From Marinobacter qingdaonensis (GTDB lineage Bacteria; Pseudomonadota; Gammaproteobacteria; Pseudomonadales; Oleiphilaceae): a stretch of 64,000 nt of DNA. The stretch spans positions 124,001 through 188,000 of the forward strand of contig NZ_JAYDCJ010000003.1 in the NCBI RefSeq assembly GCF_034555935.1, given 5' to 3'. Under the pieces are notes generated by a model that saw nothing but the letters and a program-made list of their open reading frames with translations, did not search any database and was not told where the DNA came from. The position numbers were made by a program, and so were the translations under genes. Positions 56,134-63,695 of this stretch are shown piece after piece. The stretch's first letter is position 1; every line of letters starts with the position of its first letter.

Positions 56134-56503
56134 GAGCTGTGTCTGTTCTTGTTGTGGTGTATCACTTACAGCCCATGAAGGCGCGCAGTGTTCAAAACTG
56201 GTTTGTTCGCCGAACATCAATGGTACTTGATCCGCAGTCGATCCTTTAGATAGCAATCCTAAAAATTACAGTTTTTAACGTCCTGACGAAATCTCCCTCA
56301 TTGTCGGCATCAAAATCACCAACTCAGAACCGCTGAGACCTCCAGCCCCATCATTAAGTTTGAACCATTTAGGCGAAACTCCGTGTAAGACAACATCGAC
56401 GCACCGATCCTGAATTCCTTCCGAGAAGCCTCTTCATTTTTTGAGAAGCGAAAAGCATCGGCTGTTCATGAAAAGACTAATAAAAATCAAGGGGTTTAGT
56501 CCC
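56134..56503. other. AT-richer intergenic stretch upstream of the MHYT gene
   Basis: About 370 bases with lower GC than the rest of the window. The minus strand contributes the MHYT leader (an alternative in-frame start extends to 56256). I see no further gene, repeat or RNA here, apart from the region leading into the small frame at 56504. Confidence 0.4.
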
Positions 56504-56701
56504 ATGTCAAAACACAGAAAAAGCGACACCTTGAATTCCCGACTGGTACTTACCGCGACTCTGGCTGCCTTACTGATCGCCGGATTCAGTAGTAAAACCA
56601 CTGACAATAACAGGACCATTCGCGACGCCATTCCATCGGCTACAACTCAGGCCACGGGAAAGAACATCGCCACCTTGTCACTGACGAGCCATCGCCAGTA
56701 G
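56504..56701 (+). CDS. Possible small exported or membrane protein
   Basis: A 65-codon frame starting at ATG 56504 with AAGGGG nine bases upstream. It has a basic start (MSKHRKSDTLNSR), a hydrophobic stretch (LVLTATLAALLIAGF) and a polar Thr/Ser-rich tail, the layout of a signal peptide or single-pass small protein. A longer in-frame start exists at 56468. I recognise no family. It lies alone in an AT-richer gap before tupB, so chance is a real possibility. Confidence 0.35.
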   Translation: MSKHRKSDTLNSRLVLTATLAALLIAGFSSKTTDNNRTIRDAIPSATTQATGKNIATLSLTSHRQ

Positions 56702-56881
56702 CGAACGCCAAACCACTACCAATCCAAAACATCCACCAAGCAGTCGTTCTCCGTGAGGCCTAAGCTAACTCTACCCCCGCGGCAACGGGCCTTTACCTTC
56801 TGAGTCCGCCCGAAGCCCTTGAGAATCTGTAACAAAGAAGGTTCAATCGACGTTTCATCCCTGCAGGACTCTGCCCCATAA
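56702..56881. other. Gap before tupB
   Basis: 180 bases between the small frame and tupB, probably containing the promoter of the tungstate operon. I found no clear -10/-35 pair or ModE-type palindrome. Confidence 0.4.
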
Positions 56882-57577
56882 ATGGATTCACTGGCTGAAG
56901 CCTTTCGTCTGATCATCACCCTGGACGCGGATCTGTTCGAGATCCTCTGGCTGTCCATCCGGGTCAGCCTGATTGCCCTGGTCGTCTCCGCCGTCATCGG
57001 CCTGCCCCTGGGCACCTGGCTGGCGATCAGCAAATTTCCGGGCCGGAAGTTCTGCATCCTGCTGATCAACGCGCTGATGGGCATGCCCCCGGTGGTGGTG
57101 GGTCTGATGGTGTACCTGCTGCTGTCGCGCTCGGGCCCGCTGGGCTGGATGGGGCTGCTGTACACCCCGACTGCCATGATCATCGCCCAGGTGGTACTGA
57201 TCACCCCGATCATCGCGGCCCTGTCACATCAGGTCATCGAGAACCTGAACCAGGAGTACCGGGACACTTTCCATTCCATGGGCGTGACCGGCCGACGCGC
57301 CGTGGTCGCCTATCTGGTGGACGCCCGCTACGCCCTGACCACCTGCATCCTGGCCGGGTTCGGCCGGGCCATCGCCGAGGTGGGCGCGGTCATCATCGTG
57401 GGCGGCAACATCGATCACCTGACCCGGGTCATGACCACCGCCATTGCCCTGGAAACGTCCAAGGGCAACCTGACCCTGGCGCTGGCGTTGGGCGCGGTCT
57501 TGCTCACCCTGTCCCTGCTGGTCAACGCTCTGGTGATCGGGGTCCGGGAATTCGCAGCGAAGCGTCAGTATGCCTAA
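56882..57577 (+). CDS. tupB: Tungstate ABC importer permease
   Basis: A 231-residue inner-membrane permease with five to six helices. MGMPPVVVGLMVYLLLSRSGPLG is the characteristic early segment, and the coupling loop YRDTFHSMGVTGRRAVVAYLVDARYAL precedes AGFGRAIAEVGAVIIVGGNI. This pattern separates TupB from ModB. It overlaps tupC by eight bases and starts the tupBCA operon. Confidence 0.92.
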   Translation: MDSLAEAFRLIITLDADLFEILWLSIRVSLIALVVSAVIGLPLGTWLAISKFPGRKFCILLINALMGMPPVVVGLMVYLLLSRSGPLGWMGLLYTPTAMIIAQVVLITPIIAALSHQVIENLNQEYRDTFHSMGVTGRRAVVAYLVDARYALTTCILAGFGRAIAEVGAVIIVGGNIDHLTRVMTTAIALETSKGNLTLALALGAVLLTLSLLVNALVIGVREFAAKRQYA

Positions 57578-58280
57578 CTCCCTCACCCCCATACGCATGA
57601 ACGACCTGCGCCTGGTCAAGGGCGAACGGGCACTGCTCGATGGGGTCAACCTGACCATTGACCATCCCGGCGTCACCGTCATCATGGGCCCGAACGGCGC
57701 CGGCAAGAGCCTGTTGCTGCGCTGCCTGCACGGCCTGATCAGTCCCGACCGGGGCCGTATTACCCTGGGGCCGCTGACTGTTTCCGGCAGCCGCTCCCGC
57801 CAGGCCATGGTGTTCCAGCAACCGGTACTGCTGCGGCGGACAGCGCTGCAGAACCTGGCCTTTGCCGCGCCCGAGCTCGCGAAAAAGACACCCCAGCGTC
57901 TGTTCGAGGCCCTGGCATCGGTCAATCTGGGCGACCGGGCCGACCAGCCCGCGCGGATGCTGTCCGGTGGCGAGCAGCAGCGGCTGGCCCTGGCCCGGGC
58001 CCTGTTGAGCAAACCGGATCTGCTGCTGCTGGATGAGGCCACCGCGAGCCTGGACCCGGCGTCGGTACTGCTGATCGAATCCCTGGTCAAAGCCCAGAGC
58101 GCCCAGGGCACCAAGGTGATCCTGGTCAGCCACGACCAAAGTCAGGCTCGACGGATGGCGGATGAGATCGTATTTATATCGAACGGACGGGTGGCCGAAC
58201 AGAGTCCGGCGGAGCAATTCTTTTCCGCGCCACAAACGCCGGTGGCTCAGGCCTACCTCGCCGGTGAAATTCTGTTTTAA
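57570..58280 (+). CDS. tupC: Tungstate ABC importer ATPase
   Basis: A 236-residue ATPase with Walker A GPNGAGKSLL (Leu after GKS rather than Thr/Ser), Q loop MVFQQPVLLRR, signature LSGGEQQRLALARAL, Walker B LLLLDEATASLDP and H loop ILVSHDQSQARRM. There is no ModC-type C-terminal molybdate domain, as expected for TupC. It overlaps tupB and precedes tupA. Confidence 0.92.
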   Translation: MPNSLTPIRMNDLRLVKGERALLDGVNLTIDHPGVTVIMGPNGAGKSLLLRCLHGLISPDRGRITLGPLTVSGSRSRQAMVFQQPVLLRRTALQNLAFAAPELAKKTPQRLFEALASVNLGDRADQPARMLSGGEQQRLALARALLSKPDLLLLDEATASLDPASVLLIESLVKAQSAQGTKVILVSHDQSQARRMADEIVFISNGRVAEQSPAEQFFSAPQTPVAQAYLAGEILF

Positions 58281-58292
58281 AGGACAACAATA

Positions 58293-59093
58293 ATGATGAA
58301 ACACCTGGCAGTAACCCTGGCCCTGGCGCTGAGCACGCCGACCCTGGCCGACACCATCATCGTCCAGTCCACCACCTCCACCAAGAACAGCGGCCTGTAC
58401 GATTACCTGCTGCCGATCCTGCAGCAAGATACCGGGCTCCGGGTGAATGTGGTCGCCGTGGGTACCGGCCAGGCGATCAAGAACGCCATGCGCTGTGACG
58501 GCGATGTGCTGCTGGTACACGCCAAGGCTGCCGAGGAAAAATTCGTCGCCGAGGGCTACGGCGACTACCGTCATGATCTGATGTACAACGACTTTGTCAT
58601 CGTCGGGCCGGCAGACGACCCGGCCCAGGTGAGCGGCGCCCGCGATGCCATCGACGCCCTGCTCAGGATCAAGCAGGCCGACGCCAAATTCGCCTCCCGG
58701 GGCGATGACTCCGGCACGCACAAGAAAGAACTCGCCCTGTGGCAGGAGGCCGGCATAGATCCGGTGCAGGGGTCTGGGCAATGGTACCTTGAGACCGGCA
58801 GCGGCATGGGCGCGACCCTGAATACCGGGGTCGGACTCAACGCCTACGTGTTGACCGACAGGGCCACCTGGATCACCTTTGCCAACAAGCAGGACGCCAC
58901 CATCCTCTTCGAAGGCGACCCGACCCTGTTCAATCAGTACGGCGTGATTCCGGTTAGCAAAGACCGGTGCCCGAGCGTCAACCGGGACGGCGCGGAAACC
59001 TTCACCCGGTGGCTGCTGTCCGATACCGGACAGGCCGCGATTGCCGACTACCGGGTGGATGGCAAGCAGCTATTCTTCCCGAACGCCGACTAG
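58293..59093 (+). CDS. tupA: Tungstate-binding periplasmic protein
   Basis: A 266-residue binding protein with a signal peptide (MMKHLAVTLALALSTPTLA). The start of the mature protein, IIVQSTTSTKNSGLYDYLLP, is the TupA signature around the oxyanion site. VGTGQAIKNAMRCDGDVLLVHAK and YNDFVIVGPADDP continue the family pattern. TupA proteins prefer tungstate strongly over molybdate. Gene order permease-ATPase-binding protein differs from the common tupABC order. AAGGA lies upstream of the start. Confidence 0.94.
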   Translation: MMKHLAVTLALALSTPTLADTIIVQSTTSTKNSGLYDYLLPILQQDTGLRVNVVAVGTGQAIKNAMRCDGDVLLVHAKAAEEKFVAEGYGDYRHDLMYNDFVIVGPADDPAQVSGARDAIDALLRIKQADAKFASRGDDSGTHKKELALWQEAGIDPVQGSGQWYLETGSGMGATLNTGVGLNAYVLTDRATWITFANKQDATILFEGDPTLFNQYGVIPVSKDRCPSVNRDGAETFTRWLLSDTGQAAIADYRVDGKQLFFPNAD

Positions 59094-59192
59094 GCCAGAC
59101 AGATACGATTACTGCCCGTGAGCGTAATCCAACGCAGGTATCCTGATCTCAGACATTGATTCGAACCAACCCGATACGAGCCATAACAAAAA

Positions 59193-60062
59193 ATGACCAC
59201 CGAACCTCTGCTTCCCAATCCGACCGATCCCCGGCTATCGCGCCCCGTGGAGGGCGTGGATGAAACCGGGCAACCAAAGTCGATCCGCGTGATCGAGGAA
59301 CGGCCGCTGACCATCTACCTGAACAGCCAGGAAATCGTCACTGCCATGACCATTGGCGACTACCCGGAATACCTGGCCCTGGGCTTCCTGTTGAACCAGG
59401 GCATGCTGCGGGACACGGACAAGGTCACCAAGATCGATTTCGACGAGGAGCTGGAGGTGGCGGTGGTGCGCACCGAGGGCAGCACCGACGTCGAAGACAA
59501 GCTGCAGAAGAAAACCCGCACCTCCGGCTGCGCCGTGGGCACGGTGTTCGGGGACATGATGGCCGGCCTTGAGGGCCTGAGCCTGCCGGACACCCCGGTG
59601 CCGACCAGCAGCTTTTACGACCTGTCGTACCAGATCAACCACACCCCCAGCCTGTATATGGAAACCGGCGCCATCCACGGCACCGCCCTGTGCCAGGGCC
59701 GCGAGATCCTGGCCTACATGGAGGATGTGGGGCGCCATAACGCGGTGGACAAGATTGCCGGCTGGATGCACCTGAACAACATCCCGGCGGCGGACAAGGT
59801 GCTCTACACCACCGGCCGGCTGACCTCGGAGATGGTGATCAAGACCGCGCTCATGGGCATTCCTACCCTGATCAGCCGCTCCGGGTTTACCGCCTGGGGC
59901 GTGGACATCGCCCGCGAGGTGGGGCTGACCCTGATTGGGCGCATGCGTGGCAAGAAGTTCACCTGCCTCAGCGGCCAGCATCGTCTGGTGTACGACCAGG
60001 ACCTGTCCCAGGTGCCGGATGAGGACAAGAAAATGCGCCGCAAAGGCGCCAGCCGAGATTGA
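59193..60062 (+). CDS. fdhD: Formate dehydrogenase accessory sulfurtransferase FdhD
   Basis: A 289-residue protein that moves sulfur from a cysteine desulfurase to the bis-MGD cofactor of formate dehydrogenase. Family segments: LTIYLNSQEIVTAMTIGDYPEYLALGFLL, the active loop TSGCAVGTVF, ETGAIHGTALC, MEDVGRHNAVDKIAGW, YTTGRLTSEMVIKTA and GFTAWGVDIAREVGLTLIG. Only one Cys is present in the active loop, where E. coli has two. It follows tupA after 99 bases and leads into mobA-mobB-moeA. Confidence 0.95.
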   Translation: MTTEPLLPNPTDPRLSRPVEGVDETGQPKSIRVIEERPLTIYLNSQEIVTAMTIGDYPEYLALGFLLNQGMLRDTDKVTKIDFDEELEVAVVRTEGSTDVEDKLQKKTRTSGCAVGTVFGDMMAGLEGLSLPDTPVPTSSFYDLSYQINHTPSLYMETGAIHGTALCQGREILAYMEDVGRHNAVDKIAGWMHLNNIPAADKVLYTTGRLTSEMVIKTALMGIPTLISRSGFTAWGVDIAREVGLTLIGRMRGKKFTCLSGQHRLVYDQDLSQVPDEDKKMRRKGASRD

Positions 60063-60112
60063 GGGCCGCCAGCCATGACGATGGAACATGCCATGACGAT
60101 CGGACAACAGAC

Positions 60113-60700
60113 ATGACAACGTGCGCCGTGATTCTGGCCGGGGGCCAGGCCAACCGCATGGGCGGGGGCGACAAGGGGCGGCTGATGCTGGGCGAACAGT
60201 CCCTGATCGAACGGGTGATTGAGCGCATCAGCCCCCAGGTGGACGCGATGGTGCTGAACGCCAACGGCGACCCGAGCCGATTTGACGATCTGGGCCTGCC
60301 GGTGGTGGCCGACTCCATCCCGAACTATCCGGGCCCCCTGGCCGGTGTGCTTGCCGGTATGGACTGGGCCGCCGAACAGGGGCACGACTGGCTGATCAGC
60401 GTGGCGGCCGATACCCCGTCGTTCCCGCTGGACCTGGCCGAGCGCCTGGCCGAAGGCGACACCCCCGTGGTGTTGGCGGCGACGCCGGACCCGGACCGCG
60501 GTCGTCTGCCCCAGCCGACCTTTGGTCGCTGGCGGGTGGCGTTGCGGGACGATTTACGTGCGGCCCTGAACGACGGCGTGCGCAAGATCCGGCAGTGGAC
60601 CCAGGCTCAGGGCGAATCCCTGGTGGTGTTCGGGCCGGACGACTTTTTCAACATCAACACACCGGAAGACCTGGCGTGGGCGGAGCAGCACCTAACGTGA
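60113..60700 (+). CDS. mobA: Molybdenum cofactor guanylyltransferase
   Basis: A 195-residue enzyme that joins GMP to molybdopterin to make MGD. The nucleotide loop VILAGGQANRMGGGDKGRL is at the N-terminus and VAADTPSFPLDL in the middle (metal-binding Asp). ATG 60113 is the first ATG in this frame that gives the family N-terminus; several other ATGs between 60075 and 60095 are out of frame. The stop overlaps the mobB GTG start by four bases. Confidence 0.94.
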   Translation: MTTCAVILAGGQANRMGGGDKGRLMLGEQSLIERVIERISPQVDAMVLNANGDPSRFDDLGLPVVADSIPNYPGPLAGVLAGMDWAAEQGHDWLISVAADTPSFPLDLAERLAEGDTPVVLAATPDPDRGRLPQPTFGRWRVALRDDLRAALNDGVRKIRQWTQAQGESLVVFGPDDFFNINTPEDLAWAEQHLT

Positions 60701-61218
60701 ACGTGATTGGCATTGTGGGCTGGAAAAACTCGGGCAAAACCACCCTGGCGAGCGCCCTGATCCGCGAGCTCAGCGCCCGGGGCCTGACGGTGAATTCGAT
60801 CAAGCACGCCCACCACGGCGTGGACGTGGACCAGCCCGGCACCGACAGCTACCAGCACCGGGAAGCCGGCGCCCAGGAAGTGATCCTGGCCGGGGGCCAG
60901 CGCTTCGCCATCATGCACGAGTTGCGCGGCGCCAAAGAGCCCACCATGGAGGAGCTGCTGGCCCGCTTCGGTCCCTGCGACTGGGTAGTGGTGGAAGGCT
61001 TCAAGACCCACAACCACCCCAAGATCGAGGTGCACCGGCAAGACAGCCCCCGGGCACCACTGTTTTTGAAGGACGACGGCATCATTGCCGTGGCCGCCGA
61101 CTATGCGCCAGACTTTAACGGCCCGGTCTTTGATCCCAACGACATCGCCGGCATCGCCGACTTCGTCCTGAGTCAGGCGGCTGCCCCGGCGACCCAGCAA
61201 CACAGGGAAGACGCATGA
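60697..61218 (+). CDS. mobB: Molybdopterin-guanine dinucleotide biosynthesis protein B
   Basis: A 173-residue GTP-binding helper of MobA. Walker A is GWKNSGKTTL at the very start, followed by VNSIKHAHHGVDVDQPGTDSYQ and WVVVEGFKTHNHPKIEVHR. The GTG start at 60697 sits inside the mobA stop (GTGA), and the stop overlaps the following moeA ATG, so mobA-mobB-moeA are translationally coupled. Confidence 0.93.
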   Translation: MNVIGIVGWKNSGKTTLASALIRELSARGLTVNSIKHAHHGVDVDQPGTDSYQHREAGAQEVILAGGQRFAIMHELRGAKEPTMEELLARFGPCDWVVVEGFKTHNHPKIEVHRQDSPRAPLFLKDDGIIAVAADYAPDFNGPVFDPNDIAGIADFVLSQAAAPATQQHREDA

Positions 61219-62477
61219 GCGACCACAAGGCCAAGCCACTGCGCAATGACTGTTTCGCCCTGCCGCCCGGGGTGAATTGGACACCGGTGCCGGAAGCCCT
61301 CGAACGGTTGCGGTCGCGGCTGCACCCGGTGGTGGGCGTGGACACGGCAGTGCCGCTGCACGAGGCCAACGGCCGCATCCTGGCCAGCGACGTCGTCGCG
61401 CCCCGGGCCCATCCACCCAGCAGCAATTCCGCGGTGGACGGATACGCCCTGGCCGGCCCCGTCACTGACGTGCCCTGCGCCCTGCCCCTGGTGGACGGCC
61501 GCAGCGCTGCCGGCGAGCCCTACACCGGCAACGTGCCCGCAGGCCACGCCATCCGCATTCTTACCGGTGCGGTGATGCCCGCCGGCACCGACACCGTGGT
61601 GCTGGAGGAAGACTGCGAGGTGGTCGGCCAGGAACTGCATCTGCAGGGCACCCTGAAAGCGGGCGCCAACCGGCGCAAGGCCGGCGAAGACATCCAGGCC
61701 CGGAATAAAATCCTGACCGCGGGCACGCGGATTACGCCCACCCAGATTTCCGTGCTGGCCAGCGTCGGCGTGGCAGAGGTGGACGTGTTCCAGCGGCTGC
61801 GGGTCGGCGTGCTGTCCACCGGCGACGAGGTCAAACCGGTGGGGGCCAAGGTCACCGACTGGCAGATCTACGACGCCAACCGCCCGATGCTCAGTGCGCT
61901 GGTCACCCAACTGGGCTATGAACTGGTCGACCTGGGCCACGTGCTGGACCGGGCCGAGGAGGTAAAAGCAGCACTGGAGCGCGGGGCCGACCAGTGTGAC
62001 CTGATCCTGACCAGTGGTGGCGTCTCCGCCGGAGACGAAGACCACGTCTCGAAGACCCTGAAAGCCCACGGCGAGATCAGCAACTGGCGCATCGCCATCA
62101 AGCCGGGCCGCCCCCTGGCCCTGGCCATGTTCAACGGCACCCCGGTGCTGGGACTGCCCGGCAACCCGGTCGCCGCCTGGGTTTGTGCCCTGCGCTTTGG
62201 CGCGCCGGCGATGGCCCTGCTGGCCGGTGGTGAATGGTTCGAGCCCCAGGCCTACGAGCTGCCCGCCAACTTCGCCAAGAACAAGAAACCCGGACGCAGC
62301 GAAATGCTGCGGGCCCGGGTTCGTGACGGTCAGGTCGAGGTATTTGGTTCCGAAGGCTCCGGCCGAGTGACCGGCCTGGCCTGGTCCGACGGCCTGGTGG
62401 AGCTGGATGAAAGCGCCCGGCAGATCGAGCCGGGCACTTTGGTGCGGTTCATTCCCTACGGCAGTTTCGGCCTGTAA
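61215..62477 (+). CDS. moeA: Molybdopterin metaltransferase MoeA (second paralogue, tungstate locus)
   Basis: A 420-residue MoeA. Landmarks: SSNSAVDGYALAG, ILTGAVMPAGTDTVVLEED, TSGGVSAGDEDHVSKT, VLGLPGNPVAAWVC and a C-terminal beta domain ending LVRFIPYGSFGL. Its ATG overlaps the mobB stop. Compared with the MoeA at 8284-9498 it has clearly different loops (for example SAGDEDH against SVGEEDH), so it is a paralogue, not a recent duplicate. Its position after tupBCA and fdhD suggests service to a tungsten or formate-dehydrogenase cofactor; metal preference is inference. Confidence 0.93.
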   Translation: MSDHKAKPLRNDCFALPPGVNWTPVPEALERLRSRLHPVVGVDTAVPLHEANGRILASDVVAPRAHPPSSNSAVDGYALAGPVTDVPCALPLVDGRSAAGEPYTGNVPAGHAIRILTGAVMPAGTDTVVLEEDCEVVGQELHLQGTLKAGANRRKAGEDIQARNKILTAGTRITPTQISVLASVGVAEVDVFQRLRVGVLSTGDEVKPVGAKVTDWQIYDANRPMLSALVTQLGYELVDLGHVLDRAEEVKAALERGADQCDLILTSGGVSAGDEDHVSKTLKAHGEISNWRIAIKPGRPLALAMFNGTPVLGLPGNPVAAWVCALRFGAPAMALLAGGEWFEPQAYELPANFAKNKKPGRSEMLRARVRDGQVEVFGSEGSGRVTGLAWSDGLVELDESARQIEPGTLVRFIPYGSFGL

Positions 62478-62954
62478 TCACTCGACGCTGCCGTGCACCG
62501 CAAAGGCCTCGAGCGAGGCGTCCTGCGGCGCCCGGGAGCGGTAGGTTTCCTCCACCCCCAGCTCGGTCAGGGCGCGGCTGACCATCAACAGGGTGTTGTC
62601 CTCGAAGTCCTCACACATGCCGCGCATCTGGTCGATTTCCTCGCACGCCACCGGGTAGGCGGCGTCGATGTCCGGCGCGCCGTAGCACTCGACGAAGGTC
62701 CGGGCCAGGGTCTGGCGCAGCTGCTCCAGCTCCGGTTCGGTGATGTCGCAGACGCCGACAAAGCTGGCGCGCCCACCCGATTCGATGCTGTACCAACCGT
62801 TGCTGAACGCCTGCTTGGCCTTGCCCTTCAGGTTGGCCTCGGTCCAGTTGGAAAATTCGAAGCCGCCGGAGATCGCCCATTCGCCGCTGGGGGCCGGGTT
62901 CTCGAACACGTTGTCGTCGGACACATCCAGTCTCAAGGTGCGGGCCAGTTTCAT
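62478..62954 (-). CDS. DUF6505-type protein of unknown function
   Basis: A 158-residue soluble protein beginning MKLARTLRLDVSDDNVFEN, with GEWAISGGFEFSNW, a central RASFVGVCDI segment and an acidic C-terminal half. The start and GEWA-x-GGF pattern fit the DUF6505 family as I recall it. No catalytic motif is visible. It is last in a minus-strand set with the biotin/lipoate-ligase-like gene and mrp, and its stop abuts that of moeA with no spacing. The context suggests a role in formate-dehydrogenase maturation, unproven. Confidence 0.7.
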   Translation of the reverse strand: MKLARTLRLDVSDDNVFENPAPSGEWAISGGFEFSNWTEANLKGKAKQAFSNGWYSIESGGRASFVGVCDITEPELEQLRQTLARTFVECYGAPDIDAAYPVACEEIDQMRGMCEDFEDNTLLMVSRALTELGVEETYRSRAPQDASLEAFAVHGSVE

Positions 62955-62990
62955 AGGTTTTCCTTCACAAGTGCTCGTTATAGGTGCTTT

Positions 62991-63695
62991 TTATCGGTGT
63001 TCGGCAAACTCCGTCAGACTCACCACCTCGGTCATCACGCCCTGGCGCAACAGCATCCGGCCTTTCTCATCCAGGCCCACGAACACGCCCGGCTTGGGTT
63101 CCTCGATGGTTTCACCCAGGCTGTCGCAGCGCGGGCGCCATTCGTCGTGCACCCGCTGGAATCCGCTGTCCATGAAATAGGTCAGCCATAGCAGCGTGTG
63201 CTTGGACCAGCTTTCCAGCAGACTCATGGGGGTGATGTCGACACAGCCTTCCTCGTGCAGGCAGGTGCGGTTCGGGTTCTCCCCGGGATCGGAGCCGGCG
63301 TGGGTGAAGGGCACCTCAATGCCGATCACCAACCAGTTGGGCTCGGCCTTGGGGTCGGACACGTCCGCGGCAAAACGCACCTGACCGCAGACCGCACCGT
63401 TGACCTTGATGCGATCGGGCCAGACAAAATGCACCGGCACCTCCGGCGGCGCCAGGGCGCCCAGGCTTTCGGCCAGGCCCACCTGGGCCACATAGACCGC
63501 CTGGATGGCGTCTTCCAGGGGCGTCTCCGGCGCCAGCACCAGGGCCGCGCACAGGGTGTCCGTGGCCTCGGAATAGAAGATGGTGCCTGAATCCACGCCG
63601 GCAATGGCGCGGCTGACGGCCTTGTCGAACGGGTCCGTGTGCCTGGCGACGACCTCCCCGGTAAGCAGCGGCGGGAACTGGGGCGAGTGGGTCAT
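62991..63695 (-). CDS. Biotin/lipoate-ligase-like protein with DUF4444 tail
   Basis: A 234-residue protein. The fold resembles biotin/lipoate protein ligases: VWPDRIKVNGAVCGQVRF stands where ligases have a KWPND-x-GxK segment, and the C-terminal GVFVGLDEKGRMLL matches DUF4444. The ligase Arg/Gly-rich nucleotide loop is absent and the catalytic Lys position reads as Ala-Val-Cys, so normal ligase chemistry is doubtful. Its start overlaps the mrp stop by four bases (ATGA), and DUF6505 follows after 36 bases. Likely an accessory binding protein in the same maturation set; the role is inference. Confidence 0.72.
   Translation of the reverse strand: MTHSPQFPPLLTGEVVARHTDPFDKAVSRAIAGVDSGTIFYSEATDTLCAALVLAPETPLEDAIQAVYVAQVGLAESLGALAPPEVPVHFVWPDRIKVNGAVCGQVRFAADVSDPKAEPNWLVIGIEVPFTHAGSDPGENPNRTCLHEEGCVDITPMSLLESWSKHTLLWLTYFMDSGFQRVHDEWRPRCDSLGETIEEPKPGVFVGLDEKGRMLLRQGVMTEVVSLTEFAEHR

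Noticed and set aside
56434-56631. A 65-codon minus-strand frame with a signal-peptide-like start
   Set aside because: It is antisense to the better-supported small frame at 56504, and the hydrophobic run is the mirror of other coding-like sequence. No ribosome site was seen.
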